Shown in pieces: positions 18,167 to 27,645 of a stretch of 64,000 nucleotides of DNA; the stretch's first letter is position 1; the number at the start of each line of letters is the position of its first letter. The stretch comes from Pseudoxanthomonas indica. GTDB lineage: Bacteria > Pseudomonadota > Gammaproteobacteria > Xanthomonadales > Xanthomonadaceae. The position numbers and the translations under genes are program-made. A model generated the notes under the pieces. That model worked only from the letters and a program-made list of their open reading frames with translations. It made no database searches and was not told the origin of the DNA. The stretch lies in assembly GCF_900167565.1 (NCBI RefSeq), contig NZ_FUZV01000001.1, positions 1,488,001 to 1,552,000 on the forward strand, read 5' to 3'.

Positions 18167-19081
18167 TCAGGCGGAGGCGAAGATGCCAGCCAGCCACTCG
18201 CGTGGCGAACTGCCGGTCCGGCGACGAAACGCCCGCGACAGCGTGGGTGCATCGGCAAAGCCCAAGTCCAGCGCCGCTTGCTTGACCGAGCGGCCGGAGC
18301 GGAGCATCGAGCTGGCCACGCTCAACTTCCAGTCGAGCAGGTACGCGGCCGGCGTGGTGCCGGTCGAAGACTTGAACGCGGCGGCGAATGCGCTGCGCGA
18401 CATCCCGGCGATCCCCGCCATCCGTTCCAGTGACCACTCCTCGTGTGGTGCGCGGTGCAACGCGACCAGTGACCTGGCCAGGCGCGGATCGGACAGGCCC
18501 ATCATCAGGCCCTGCGACACCTGCGCCTGGGCCGGATGATCGATGATCCAGCGCAGCACCTGGATCAGCACGACCTCGAACAAGCGGTTGGTCAGCAGTC
18601 GCGATCCGCATCGGTTTTGATCGGACTCGGCGAACAGCAGATCAAGCGCAGGCTCCAGGCCTTCAATCTCGTTGAGCGGCAGGGCAATGAAATCCGGCAG
18701 CGACTGCACGATCGGATTGCGCGCGCCGCCGTCGAAATCCAGGGTGGCGCAGGTGAAGTCCGAGCCGTCCACCGGTGGATTGAAGAACTCGTGATGCGCG
18801 GCGCGTGGAAACAGCAGCAGCGTGGGCTGGGACAGATGCAGTCGCTGCAGGCCCTGTTCGCCGTGATGCACGACCTCCAATTCGCCACGCCGCAACACGT
18901 GCATGAAAGCGCGTCCGGGCACGGCCTCGAAGGATTGGTGGCCGCATAACGGGCCGGAATGGAACAGCGACGCCTGCACCCGGAAGCGTTCCAGCACCGG
19001 CGTCAGGCGGTCGATGGAAGGAGGTGCCGGCCCGGCAGCGGCCGGTTTCGTCGTGGACGAATTGCCATGTTTTGACGACAT
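18167..19081 (-). CDS. AraC-family regulator
   Basis: 304 residues with an N-terminal cupin-like sensor (about 25-160) and a C-terminal AraC double helix-turn-helix (about 205-300, LERMAGIAGMSRSAFAAAFK and DLGFADAPTLSRAFRRRTG). It faces away from the AhpD-like gene with only 81 bp between starts, so it probably controls it. Start 19081 is preferred over 19126, which lies closer to the divergent promoter. Confidence 0.82.
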   Translation of the reverse strand: MSSKHGNSSTTKPAAAGPAPPSIDRLTPVLERFRVQASLFHSGPLCGHQSFEAVPGRAFMHVLRRGELEVVHHGEQGLQRLHLSQPTLLLFPRAAHHEFFNPPVDGSDFTCATLDFDGGARNPIVQSLPDFIALPLNEIEGLEPALDLLFAESDQNRCGSRLLTNRLFEVVLIQVLRWIIDHPAQAQVSQGLMMGLSDPRLARSLVALHRAPHEEWSLERMAGIAGMSRSAFAAAFKSSTGTTPAAYLLDWKLSVASSMLRSGRSVKQAALDLGFADAPTLSRAFRRRTGSSPREWLAGIFASA

Positions 19082-19162
19082 ACAGCCATCCCGAGTCCTG
19101 TTTGCCTCCGTATTATGCCCATCCACCGCCCAGTCTGGTCGGCCCCAACAGGAGCAAACCCC

Positions 19163-19699
19163 ATGTCACGCGTCCCCCTGATCAACCCCCATGACACCAC
19201 TGCTGATCGCCAGGCCGTGTTGTCGCAAATCCACGCCGCTTTCGGCGCCACCCCCAACATGTTCAAGGCCGTGGCCAATTCCCCGGCCGCGCTGAAGAGC
19301 ATGTGGGGCGCGTTCGGTGCCTTGGGTGGCGGCGTCATTCCCGCCAAGGTCGGCGAGCAGATCGCCGTGGCCATCGCCAACCGCAATGCCTGCGAGTACT
19401 GCTTGGCAGCGCACACCGCGCTCGGTCGCAAGGCCGGCGCCAGCGGCGCGGAGATGAGCGCCGCGCAGGATGGCCATTCCGATGATCCCAAGACGGCAGC
19501 AGCACTTCGCTTCGCCTTGCGCGTGGTGGAAAGCCGCGGCCAGATCAGTGATGCCGACGTGCAGGATCTGCGCGGTGCGGGCTACGACGACGAGGCAATC
19601 GTCGAGATCCTGGCGCACGTGGCGCTCAACCTGTTCACCAACTACGTCAATGTGGCGTTCGCGGTGCCGGTGGATTTTCCCGGCGTCAAACTGCGTTGA
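19163..19699 (+). CDS. Carboxymuconolactone decarboxylase / AhpD-like protein
   Basis: 178-residue alkylhydroperoxidase-like protein with the CxxC...H motif in NACEYCLAAH, as in AhpD-type enzymes that reduce peroxides through a thiol relay. AGGAG lies 9 nt before ATG 19163. It is divergent from an AraC regulator, an arrangement often seen in oxidative or solvent-stress pairs. Confidence 0.82.
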   Translation: MSRVPLINPHDTTADRQAVLSQIHAAFGATPNMFKAVANSPAALKSMWGAFGALGGGVIPAKVGEQIAVAIANRNACEYCLAAHTALGRKAGASGAEMSAAQDGHSDDPKTAAALRFALRVVESRGQISDADVQDLRGAGYDDEAIVEILAHVALNLFTNYVNVAFAVPVDFPGVKLR

Positions 19700-19782
19700 G
19701 GCTACGCACTGAACCTGCCAGTCCGGGCATGACCCGGGCTTGCGGGCCAGTCGTTCCGTTCACCCGGCACTGGCGAGGTCCC

Positions 19783-20040
19783 ATGTCAGCGTATTCGACT
19801 TACCAACCCATCAACTGCGAATTCCATGACGTGCTGGAATCCGTCGCCGTGCGTCGCACCGTGGCGCTGATCCGTTATCTCGACGATGACGGCCTGCAGG
19901 CCAGCCTGCAATCGCGCATTGCCGACGTCTATTCCCTCCAAGGTGCCGAGTACCTGCGGCTGGCCTCGGGCGAGCGCATTCGACTCGATCAGCTGCTGAG
20001 CATCGATGGCGTGCAGCTCGCTTCGTTCCCGACGGACTGA
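19783..20040 (+). CDS. rof: Rof-like Rho-binding antiterminator
   Basis: 85 residues that match the Rof (YaeO) family: the start YQPINCEFHDVLE corresponds to the E. coli YQPINCDDYDNLE region, and LASGERIRLDQLLSIDG matches its C-terminal strands. Rof binds the RNA-binding domain of Rho and reduces Rho-dependent termination. The GAGG-like Shine-Dalgarno is just upstream of ATG 19783. The gene converges on DUF4259 with 4 bp between stops. Confidence 0.8.
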   Translation: MSAYSTYQPINCEFHDVLESVAVRRTVALIRYLDDDGLQASLQSRIADVYSLQGAEYLRLASGERIRLDQLLSIDGVQLASFPTD

Positions 20041-20044
20041 AGAC

Positions 20045-20452
20045 TCACGCCTGCAACTGCTGCATCAATTCCTTGACGGAAGCCTGCCACTCCGCCAGCT
20101 CGTCGGTTTCTTCCCATAGCTCCAGCAGCTCGGAATTGGGCGCCAGAATCCGGGCGAGCGCATTGTGGGCGCGCTGTGCCAGAGCCGGTTCGATGCCCGG
20201 TCGAATCCGCGCCACCCACTTCGTCAAGTGATCCTGGCGAAGCGCCGCGGCCGTCGGCCGGCCCAGCGCAGCGGCAATCACTTCGGCCGCCACGATGGCC
20301 TGACACGCGTCCGGCGCCTCGACAAACTCGGTGGAGGTCAGCACGTTGTCGATGACTTCGCGAAGCAACGCCAGGTCACCGCTATCCGTCACGTCAGCCA
20401 GGAAATCCGCCGCGTCATCATTCTCGAACGATCCCGGTCCCCAGGCACCCAT
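20045..20452 (-). CDS. DUF4259 domain protein
   Basis: 135-residue cytosolic protein beginning MGAWGPGSFENDDAADFLAD, the conserved start of DUF4259. Function unknown. A degraded copy of its C-terminal end lies at 21189-21256 on the same strand. Confidence 0.75.
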   Translation of the reverse strand: MGAWGPGSFENDDAADFLADVTDSGDLALLREVIDNVLTSTEFVEAPDACQAIVAAEVIAAALGRPTAAALRQDHLTKWVARIRPGIEPALAQRAHNALARILAPNSELLELWEETDELAEWQASVKELMQQLQA

Positions 20453-20504
20453 GCTGCGCTCCTTGTGTGTTCATCCCTGCCAACGGCGGGGGCCATGCTA
20501 CTGT

Positions 20505-20582
20505 GCATCCCGTCGCGAGGAAGGCCGGCCGCCTTCGGCGTGGGGGCGCAACTGCATGCAGCGTGAGAGCTGCGCGCAGTAG
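20505..20582 (+). pseudogene. Remnant of an AraC-family gene 3' end
   Basis: About 80 bp closely resembles the last bases of the AraC gene at 17547. The frame ends SAWGRNCMQRESCAQ before the stop, against SAWRRNCMQRESWAQ in the intact gene, and the helix-turn-helix end RREEGRPPSAW is still readable. Nothing upstream of it is coding. It is either a leftover of a lost paralogue or a dispersed repeat that has captured both gene ends; the match continues past the stop by no more than one or two bases. Confidence 0.6.
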
Positions 20583-20610
20583 TTCATGCCCGTGCGGCGA
20601 CCTCTCGCGA

Positions 20611-21150
20611 TTATTGTTCCTTTGCCACCAGTGCCATCGAAGCCATCGCCTGGATGCCGCCACTGGCGTCGTTCGCGGTGGTGAGGGTAAAGAGCAGCTC
20701 CGACTTGTCCTGCGGTCGTCCCCACGAATAAGCATGCGTCGTGGCATTTTTGGGACTGCGGCTGGAGTAATCCAATGCGGTGGCGACAAGCGGTTCTGGC
20801 GCTATGTTCACCAATCGGGCAAAGCTCCGTTGTTCGGCAGCGGCATCGGCGGACTCGGCGAACACGGCACACATGCCAGTATCGAGCAGCGACACCACGA
20901 ACCTGGAGGATGGCAATGAGACCCGCCATGCCGTGCCCGGCTTTCCGCCCAGGAAGTAGCGGGCATCTTCTGCTCCCATCGGCTCCGACCCATCACCCTG
21001 CATTTGCTTGCGCAGATCGTCAGTGGCGTAGAAATGCGCCATGCAGGTGCTGGCAAACAGCTGCCCAAACTCCGTCACTTCGGCTTCGGTAGCCATTACG
21101 GTTAGCGGTGTAGACAACAGGCCGAACGTGGCGAGCAACAAGTTACGCAT
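20611..21150 (-). CDS. Secreted protein of unknown function
   Basis: 179 residues with a signal peptide (MRNLLLATFGLLSTPLTVMA) and no further membrane segment, so probably periplasmic. Two cysteines (FASTCMAHF and DTGMCAVF) could form a disulphide. It vaguely resembles a family of small neisserial-type secreted proteins (NMCC_0638) but I cannot assign a function. The gene stands alone. Confidence 0.6.
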   Translation of the reverse strand: MRNLLLATFGLLSTPLTVMATEAEVTEFGQLFASTCMAHFYATDDLRKQMQGDGSEPMGAEDARYFLGGKPGTAWRVSLPSSRFVVSLLDTGMCAVFAESADAAAEQRSFARLVNIAPEPLVATALDYSSRSPKNATTHAYSWGRPQDKSELLFTLTTANDASGGIQAMASMALVAKEQ

Positions 21151-21188
21151 CCTTCCTCCAGCAATTCGTTTGAGTGAGATGATGATCC

Positions 21189-21256
21189 CTTACGCCCCCA
21201 GCTGCCGCATGACTTCTTGGGCAGAGGCCTGCCATTCCGGCGGCTCCTCGGCGGGG
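21189..21256 (-). pseudogene. Remnant of a DUF4259 gene 3' end
   Basis: Read on the minus strand, this stretch gives EEPPEWQASAQEVMRQLGA before a TAA, against EWQASVKELMQQLQA at the end of the intact DUF4259 gene at 20045. No start or upstream domain is present. It seems to be the tail of a second copy that has been lost. Confidence 0.6.
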
Positions 21257-21358
21257 GCGATCCTACTCCACCGGCGTCAGCTCCACCCGCGCTGCACTGG
21301 CACGCCGCCGGTACAGGCGGCATAGTCGCCTGCGACAAGGGCATTCAAGGAAGCAGGC

Positions 21359-21838
21359 ATGCGCTGGAGCCACTGGCTGGTGGTGTCGTTGGTAGTGTTC
21401 CCGCTCGCCCTGCAGGCGCAGGAAGTCGACCGCATCCTGATCGACAAATCGGCGCGCACGCTGGCACTGATGTCAGGCGACAAGACGCTCAAGACCTACC
21501 GCTCCATCAAGCTCGGCGACGCGCCCTACGGCCACAAGCAGTTTGAAGGCGACGAGAAGACGCCCGAGGGCGAGTACCGTATCGACGGTCGCAACGGCGG
21601 CAGCCGCTTCCATCTGAGCCTGCGCATTTCCTACCCCAATGCCGCCGACCGCGAAAACGCCCGGCGTGCCGGCCGTTCGCCGGGCGGCGACATCTTCATC
21701 CACGGCCAGCCCAACGGCTCGGCTCTGGAACGCCTGCCGTTCGACTGGACGGACGGTTGCATCGCACTGAGCAACCGGGAGATCGAGGAGCTCTGGAAAC
21801 AGGTCAAGGTCGGTACGCCGGTGACCCTCCAGCCTTGA
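21359..21838 (+). CDS. L,D-transpeptidase family protein (YkuD fold)
   Basis: 159-residue exported protein: signal peptide ending ALQAQ, then the YkuD fold with the conserved His in GGDIFIHGQPN and the catalytic Cys in WTDGCIALSNREIEELW. These enzymes cross-link peptidoglycan or attach lipoproteins. Its short length matches the single-domain murein L,D-transpeptidase group. Confidence 0.85.
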   Translation: MRWSHWLVVSLVVFPLALQAQEVDRILIDKSARTLALMSGDKTLKTYRSIKLGDAPYGHKQFEGDEKTPEGEYRIDGRNGGSRFHLSLRISYPNAADRENARRAGRSPGGDIFIHGQPNGSALERLPFDWTDGCIALSNREIEELWKQVKVGTPVTLQP

Positions 21839-21895
21839 GCAAACCCTGTCCCGGCTACTGCGGCGATAATCACGCCGTTGCCGAGGAATTCGCCC

Positions 21896-23320
21896 ATGCA
21901 CTGCCTGCACAACCTGCTGCTCAATACCGACAGCTACAAGGCCAGCCACTGGCTGCAGTACCCGCCGCAGACCGACGCCACGTTTTTCTATGTGGAGTCG
22001 CGCGGGGGACTCCATGACCGCACGCTGTTTTTCGGCCTGCAGGCGATTCTCAAGGCCTACCTGACCACGCCGGTGCGCCATGCCGACATCGACGAGGCGC
22101 GCGACCTGTTTGCCGCGCACGGCGAGCCGTTCAACGAAGCCGGCTGGCGCGACATCGTCGATCGGCTGGGTGGCCACCTGCCCATCCGCATCCGCGCGGT
22201 GCCGGAAGGCAGCGTGGTGCCCACGCATCAGGTGCTGATGACCATCGAGTCGACCGATCCCGCGGCTTTCTGGGTGCCCTCGTACCTGGAAACCATGCTG
22301 CTGCGCGTCTGGTATCCAATCACGGTCGCCACCACCAGCTGGCACGCCAAGCAGACCCTGCGCCAGTTCCTGCAGCGCAGCAGCGATGACCCGGAAGGCC
22401 AGTTGCCGTTCAAGCTGCACGACTTCGGCTCGCGCGGGGTGTCCAGCGTGGAGTCGGCGGCCATCGGCGGCGCCGCGCACCTGGTCAACTTCCTCGGCAC
22501 CGACACCGTGTCTGCACTGCCGTTTGCCAAGGCGTACTATCACGAGCCGATGGCGGGCTTCTCCATCCCCGCCGCCGAGCACAGCACCATCACCAGCTGG
22601 GGCCGCGAGAACGAGGTGCAGGCGTATCGCAACATGCTGCGGCAGTTCGCGCGCCCGGGTTCAATCGTGGCGGTGGTGTCGGACAGCTACGACATCTATC
22701 ACGCCATCCAGGCGCATTGGGGCAAGACGCTGAGGCAGGAAGTGATCGACTCGGGCGCCACGGTGGTGATCCGGCCCGACTCCGGCGATCCGGTGGCGGT
22801 GGTGCACCAATGCCTGGAACTGCTGGACGAGGCCTTCGGCCATGTCGTCAACGGCAAGGGTTACAAGGTGCTGAATCATGTGCGGGTGATCCAGGGTGAC
22901 GGCATCAACCCCACCAGCATCCGCGCGATCCTGGAGCGCATTACGAGCGCCGGCTATGCCACCGACAACCTGGCCTTCGGCATGGGCGGGGCCCTGCTGC
23001 AGCGGCTGGATCGCGACACCCAGAAGTTCGCGCTCAAGTGTTCGGCCGCGCGCGTGGCCGGCCAATGGATCGATGTCTACAAGGATCCCGTGACCGACAA
23101 GGGCAAGCAGAGCAAGCGCGGGCGCATGAGCCTGATGCGCCATCGCGAGTATGGCGGCTATCGCACGGTGCAGATTCCGCCCGGGGCGCAGGATCTGGCC
23201 AGTGTCGATGCACCTGCTGGCTACGACGAAGCCCTGGTCACGGTATGGGAAAACGGCCGCTTGCTGCAGGACTGGACCTTCGCGCAGGTGCGCGAGCGGG
23301 CGAACGCCGAGCGGATCTAG
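21896..23320 (+). CDS. Nicotinamide phosphoribosyltransferase
   Basis: 474-residue NAMPT/NadV-type enzyme that makes NMN from nicotinamide and PRPP. Motifs: N-terminal NTDSYKASHW, phosphate loop LHDFGSRGVSS, and RPDSGDPVAV, followed by FGMGGALLQ. ATG 21896 follows GAGGAA by 6 nt. The gene is followed on the opposite strand by the small multidrug-resistance gene. Confidence 0.88.
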   Translation: MHCLHNLLLNTDSYKASHWLQYPPQTDATFFYVESRGGLHDRTLFFGLQAILKAYLTTPVRHADIDEARDLFAAHGEPFNEAGWRDIVDRLGGHLPIRIRAVPEGSVVPTHQVLMTIESTDPAAFWVPSYLETMLLRVWYPITVATTSWHAKQTLRQFLQRSSDDPEGQLPFKLHDFGSRGVSSVESAAIGGAAHLVNFLGTDTVSALPFAKAYYHEPMAGFSIPAAEHSTITSWGRENEVQAYRNMLRQFARPGSIVAVVSDSYDIYHAIQAHWGKTLRQEVIDSGATVVIRPDSGDPVAVVHQCLELLDEAFGHVVNGKGYKVLNHVRVIQGDGINPTSIRAILERITSAGYATDNLAFGMGGALLQRLDRDTQKFALKCSAARVAGQWIDVYKDPVTDKGKQSKRGRMSLMRHREYGGYRTVQIPPGAQDLASVDAPAGYDEALVTVWENGRLLQDWTFAQVRERANAERI

Positions 23321-23347
23321 TCCACGCCGGTTCGCGTCGGCGCGCAC

Positions 23348-23680
23348 TCAGTGCGCGGAGGATTTCGACAGCAGGTTGAGCACCGCCACCCCGCTGATGA
23401 TCAGGGTGATGCCGACAAACGCCCAGCCATCCAGCTTCTGTCCATGCATCAGCCAGGCGATGGCGGCCACCAGCACGATACCCACGCCTGACCACACCGC
23501 GTAGGCGATGCCGACCGGGATCGTCTTCAACGCCAGCGACAGGCAGTAGAACGCCAGGCCATAGCCGACCACCACCACCGTGGTCGGCAACCAGCGCGAA
23601 AACCCTTCGCTGGACTTCAGCGCGGACGTGGCGATGACTTCCGCCACGATGGCGACCGCGAGCAACCACCAATGCTTCAT
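23348..23680 (-). CDS. Small multidrug resistance (EmrE-type) transporter
   Basis: 110 residues with four transmembrane helices and the SMR family hallmarks: the essential Glu in [18 protein letters not shown], and [12 protein letters not shown] proton-coupled efflux pump for cations such as quaternary ammonium compounds. Start 23680 has GGAGG-like bases upstream. It stands behind the TBDR terminators on the same strand. Confidence 0.88.
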   Translation of the reverse strand: MKHWWLLAVAIVAEVIATSALKSSEGFSRWLPTTVVVVGYGLAFYCLSLALKTIPVGIAYAVWSGVGIVLVAAIAWLMHGQKLDGWAFVGITLIISGVAVLNLLSKSSAH

Positions 23681-23713
23681 GACCTGCCTCCCTGAGCGGA
23701 CGGTTCGCGACAA

Positions 23714-23799
23714 GGCGCCCTGGGGCGCCGACATACCAAAGAGAAGGGCGCCCGTGGGCGCCGACGTACCAAAGAGAAGGGCGCCCGAGGGCGCCCTTC
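23714..23799 (-). terminator. Three tandem hairpin terminators downstream of the TBDR
   Basis: A 32-33 bp unit is repeated almost three times. Stems are at 23714-23729, 23747-23762 and 23776-23799. On the minus strand the first is an 11-bp stem with a 2-nt loop followed by TCTTT, and the next repeats the stem, CTTCTCTTTGG and a further stem. These act as stacked intrinsic terminators for the TBDR ending at 23832. See findings. Confidence 0.8.
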
Positions 23800-23831
23800 G
23801 CATCATCGCAAATCCGTGCCGGGAGGGAGGC

Positions 23832-26702
23832 TTAGAAGCGGATGCTCAGGCCAAGATTGATCGAGCGGCCATAACGGTAGTAACCCTGCGACAACAGCGG
23901 GTTGCCGTTGATGCTGTAGGTCTGGGCTTCGTCGAGCAGGTTCTGGCCTTCCATGGAGACGGTGAACATGTCGTTGATCTTGTACGACACGTGCGCGGTC
24001 AGCCAGGTGATGGAGTCAGCCTGTTCGTTGTAGCCCTCGCCCAACACGTTGGTGGCGGTGACGAAGCCATCGGTGTGATCCGCGTTGGCACCAATGGACC
24101 ACTTGTTCTTTTCGTACATCAGGCCCACCGAATACGTGGCCGGCGCGATGCCTTCCAGCGGACGTTCCAGGCCACCGACGAAGCTCTTGGACCAGTTGCG
24201 GGTGTACTGGGTGCGGAAACCGAAGCCGTTGTCCCAGAAGTGCTGCAGGCCGGCTTCGATACCGCGGACCTTGGCATAGTCGCCGTTGATCGGGCGGGTG
24301 ATGTTGAACAGCGTCGGACCTTCGGTGGTCGGGTTGCCGTCGGCATCCACGATCGGACCCACGCCGATGTCCTGGCCCGGTTCCCAGCTGGTGGTGATCT
24401 GGTTTTCGATGCGCTTGTAGAACGTGGCGACGTTGAAGATCGAGCTTTCGGTGAAGTACCACTCCAGCGACAGGTCACCCTGCTTGGCGGTGTAGGGCTT
24501 CAGGTCCACGTTGCCGCCATAGATCTGGCTGAACTCGCCCCACGACACGCTGGCCGTGGTGTTGGTCGGCGCCAGCTTGTCGACCGGCGGACGCGCCATC
24601 GTCTTGGCCGCGCCGACGCGCAGCTGCAGCTCGTCGGTGAAGTGCCAGATGAAGTTGCCCGACGGCAGCCAGTAGGTGTACTCGCCCTTCTGCGAAATCG
24701 CGGTCGGCTCGGCGTAGTTGGCGGTGTAGTTGAACGCACCGTTCTCGGTGATGCTCAGGATCTTGGCGTCCCAGGCTTCCGAGGTGGTACGCGTGCGGAC
24801 CATGCGGATGCCGACGTTGCCGTCCCACTTGTCGCCGGCCAGGTCGAACTGGATGTACGGGGCGATGGTCTTTTCGCTGACGCGGTAGCTTTCCAGCGGA
24901 TTCCAGCGCGGCGCCGCGTTGGCGAAGTCGTACGGAGTGCCGTCGGCACGCAGGTTGCCGTTGTAGGCCGCCAGCTGCTTCAGGTAGTTGGGCACGTCGA
25001 AGGCCAGGAACGAACGCGGGAAGTAGGCGTTGATGTCGTTCATGAACTCCGGCAGCGTGAACGAGTGATCGATAACGTTGCCGCCCAGATCGCCCACGTT
25101 GATCGCGTTGTCGCCGGAGTAGTAGTCGGCGCCGCCGTTGAGCGTGTTGTTGACCAGATCGCGACGCTTCTTGCGATCGGTCATGTTGACGCCGAACTTG
25201 ATCTTGTTCACGCCCCACTTGTCAACGAACAGATCGCCGCCGAGCACACCGCCGGTGATCTTGTCTTCGATGTTGTCGCCACGCAGTTCCATGTAGTGCG
25301 TGTTGAAGTCGCTGTTGCCGAACTGTCCATTGGCCAGGCCGGTGACCAGTTCACGGCCGTCGTCGAAGTTGACGTAGACGTTCGGCACGCGGTCGCGGCT
25401 GAGTTCGATGCGGGTGGTGTTGGGCTGGTTCATGCGCAGGACCACGTAGGTGTCCTGGCCGCCGGAATAGCGCTTGGAGGTGGAACGGTACAGATCACCG
25501 TGGAAGCTCAGCGTGTCGCTGAAATCCCACTGCGCATTGACGCCGTACAGATCGGTGTCGACCACGCGGTGTTCGGTGGTGTTGAGCAGTTCCGGATTCA
25601 TCCGCTGCTCCGGATCCGGATTGTCCATGGTGAAGCCGGTGACGATGCCGTTCTGGATGGTCATGTCGGACCAGCGGCCCGGCGCGAACAGCGGGTAGAA
25701 CGACTGCTGGTAGCCGACCTGCGGCGAGTCCAGCTTGGTCTTCAGGCCATCGACGACCAGGCGGAAGTTGTCGCTCGGGCGCCATTCCAGCTTGGCCGAG
25801 TAGGCGGTGCGCTTCTTCTCTTCCAGGATCGAACCGGTGCGGAACTGGCCGGGGCCGATCAGGCCGTACTCTTCCGGATCCAGCTCGCCATTGCCGTTGG
25901 GATCGATCGCGCCGCCCCAGGCATTGCCCCACAGCCAGCTTTCGTCGTTGGGATCCGGGTTGCGGGTCCAGCCGCCGTCGTTGCCGGCGATATCGGTACG
26001 GTCCTTGCGCTTGCCGTAGACCAGGCCGAGCAGCACGCCGAAGGTGTCGTCGGCGAAGGTGTTGCTGTAGGCAGCGGACAGCTTCTTGCCGTTCAAGTCC
26101 GACATCAGGTTGCGGTCGCCTTCAATGCGCACCGCGCCATGCTGGCCCTTCTGGTCGAACGGGCTGGCCGAACGCAGGTTGATCAGGCCGCCGATGGCGC
26201 CTTCGGTCAACGAGGATTCGGCGCCCTTGATGACGTCGGCGCCGTTGATCACGTCGGCCGGCAGCACGTCGAAGGCGAAATCGCGACCCGAGCCGTCGGT
26301 GGCCAGGATGCGGTTGTTGAAGGTGGTGAGGGTGTATTCCGGACCCAGGCCGCGCACGCTGACCTTCTGGCCTTCGCCGCCGGCGGTACGGGTGATGGAC
26401 ACGCCGGTGATGTGGCTGAGCGAGTCGGCGACGTTGTCGTCCGGGAACTTGCCCAGTTCCAGTGCGTTGATGGAGTCCTGCACCGTGGTGGCGTCGCGCT
26501 TGGCGTCGATAGCGCGTGCCAGACTGGCGCGCACGCCGGTCACGGTCACGGCATCAAGGGTGGTTCCGACATCTTCCTGTCCTGCCGGTGCGGTCGGCTG
26601 GGGGTCAGTGCTCGCCTGCTCCTGGGCCATGCCACTGAAGGGCACGAGGGCAAGCGCGATACAGCAAAAGAGCGTGTTTCGGTGCAGGCAAGCAGTCTTC
26701 AC
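23832..26702 (-). CDS. TonB-dependent receptor, probably for amino-sugar glycans
   Basis: 956-residue outer-membrane receptor: signal peptide ([27 protein letters not shown]), [10 protein letters not shown], plug domain ([18 protein letters not shown]), and a barrel ending [14 protein letters not shown]. The GTG start at 26702 is preferred because GGGAGAG precedes it; the reading from 26741 begins with TTG and lacks one. It is divergent from a DeoR regulator next to a galactosamine-type operon, so the substrate may be a galactosamine- or galactose-containing oligosaccharide. That is inference. Confidence 0.85.
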   Translation of the reverse strand: MKTACLHRNTLFCCIALALVPFSGMAQEQASTDPQPTAPAGQEDVGTTLDAVTVTGVRASLARAIDAKRDATTVQDSINALELGKFPDDNVADSLSHITGVSITRTAGGEGQKVSVRGLGPEYTLTTFNNRILATDGSGRDFAFDVLPADVINGADVIKGAESSLTEGAIGGLINLRSASPFDQKGQHGAVRIEGDRNLMSDLNGKKLSAAYSNTFADDTFGVLLGLVYGKRKDRTDIAGNDGGWTRNPDPNDESWLWGNAWGGAIDPNGNGELDPEEYGLIGPGQFRTGSILEEKKRTAYSAKLEWRPSDNFRLVVDGLKTKLDSPQVGYQQSFYPLFAPGRWSDMTIQNGIVTGFTMDNPDPEQRMNPELLNTTEHRVVDTDLYGVNAQWDFSDTLSFHGDLYRSTSKRYSGGQDTYVVLRMNQPNTTRIELSRDRVPNVYVNFDDGRELVTGLANGQFGNSDFNTHYMELRGDNIEDKITGGVLGGDLFVDKWGVNKIKFGVNMTDRKKRRDLVNNTLNGGADYYSGDNAINVGDLGGNVIDHSFTLPEFMNDINAYFPRSFLAFDVPNYLKQLAAYNGNLRADGTPYDFANAAPRWNPLESYRVSEKTIAPYIQFDLAGDKWDGNVGIRMVRTRTTSEAWDAKILSITENGAFNYTANYAEPTAISQKGEYTYWLPSGNFIWHFTDELQLRVGAAKTMARPPVDKLAPTNTTASVSWGEFSQIYGGNVDLKPYTAKQGDLSLEWYFTESSIFNVATFYKRIENQITTSWEPGQDIGVGPIVDADGNPTTEGPTLFNITRPINGDYAKVRGIEAGLQHFWDNGFGFRTQYTRNWSKSFVGGLERPLEGIAPATYSVGLMYEKNKWSIGANADHTDGFVTATNVLGEGYNEQADSITWLTAHVSYKINDMFTVSMEGQNLLDEAQTYSINGNPLLSQGYYRYGRSINLGLSIRF

Positions 26703-26777
26703 AGGGTTCTCTCCCAAAAGTCCCAATGGCGATGTCAGCAATATGGCAGCAAGGTGTCGGCTAAGTTACTTAACACA

Positions 26778-26833
26778 CGAAATCGAGCCTATCCGAAGTT
26801 TCGTTTCATATCAATAGCGAAATTTAACGAAAT
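26778..26833. promoter_or_regulatory. Cluster of CGAAA half-sites in the TBDR/DeoR divergent promoter
   Basis: Three CGAAAT copies (26778, 26818, 26828) and one inverted TTTCG (26799-26803) lie within 56 bp. DeoR-family regulators often bind such repeated short half-sites. The octamer TAACGAAA (26825-26832) also occurs upstream of the GH36 gene (28844-28851). Binding by the adjacent regulator is inferred. Confidence 0.45.
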
Positions 26834-26865
26834 GACTTATCCTCCCGCCATCGCAGGGAGCTGAT

Positions 26866-27645
26866 ATGGCCGTAACCCGGGACACCAGCCACAGACGCCA
26901 GAAAATCAGTGAGTTGGTCCGCCAGAACGGCAGCGTCCAAGTCTCTGCCCTGGCCCAACGTTTCGGTGTCAGCATGCAGACGGTACGCAAGGATCTGCGC
27001 TACCTGGCCGAGCGTGGCGTCATGGCGCGCGCCTATGGCGGCGCGATCGACAGCAACGCGGTCGGTGGCCCTGCCGTCGAGCCCCCTTACGAGGCCAAGC
27101 GCACCGCCCACCTGGACGAAAAGCGCCGCATCGGCCAGCGCGCCGCCGCGCTGGTCAAGCCGGGCGACACCATCGCCATCGATTCGGGCACCACCGCCAT
27201 CCAGTTGGCCGAAGCCCTGCCCAACATCGACGTCACCGTGGTGACCAACGACTTTGGCGTGCTCGCGGCGCTCACCCCCAAGAGCAACATCAACATCGTG
27301 ATGCTGGGTGGCGAGCTGCGCCGCAAGAACATGGCCTTCTACGGCGGTCTGACCGTGGAAGCGCTGACCGCGCTGCACGTGGACCTGCTGTTCCTGGGCG
27401 TGGACGGGCTGGATCTGGAGCGCGGCATCACCACGCACTACGAGCCCGAAGCCCTGCTCAACCGCAAGATGGTCGAGGCGGCACGGATGGTCATCGCGAT
27501 TACCGACAGTTCCAAGTTCGGAAAAATCTGCCTGCACCGGATCATCGCCATCAACGAGTTGAACGTGCTGATCACTGACCGGCAGGCCCCGGATGAGATC
27601 CGCCAGGCCAGTGAACAGCACGGTTTCGACTTGCTGCTGGCCTGA
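26866..27645 (+). CDS. DeoR-family regulator, AgaR-like
   Basis: 259 residues: N-terminal winged helix-turn-helix with VSMQTVRKDLRYLAERG (residues 35-50), then a DeoRC sensor domain with GDTIAIDSGTTAIQLAEALP and FLGVDGLDLERG. These sensors bind phosphorylated sugars. The ATG at 26866 follows GGGAG by 5 nt. It sits beside the amino-sugar genes and is probably the operon's repressor; the effector is likely a galactosamine or tagatose phosphate. Confidence 0.85.
   Translation: MAVTRDTSHRRQKISELVRQNGSVQVSALAQRFGVSMQTVRKDLRYLAERGVMARAYGGAIDSNAVGGPAVEPPYEAKRTAHLDEKRRIGQRAAALVKPGDTIAIDSGTTAIQLAEALPNIDVTVVTNDFGVLAALTPKSNINIVMLGGELRRKNMAFYGGLTVEALTALHVDLLFLGVDGLDLERGITTHYEPEALLNRKMVEAARMVIAITDSSKFGKICLHRIIAINELNVLITDRQAPDEIRQASEQHGFDLLLA

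Noticed and set aside
23580..26864. A 1094-codon open frame on the plus strand opposite the TBDR at 23832-26702
   Set aside because: It is the antisense shadow of a clear TBDR in a high-GC gene; it has no domain pattern and is rich in Val, Arg and Asp as expected for such frames.
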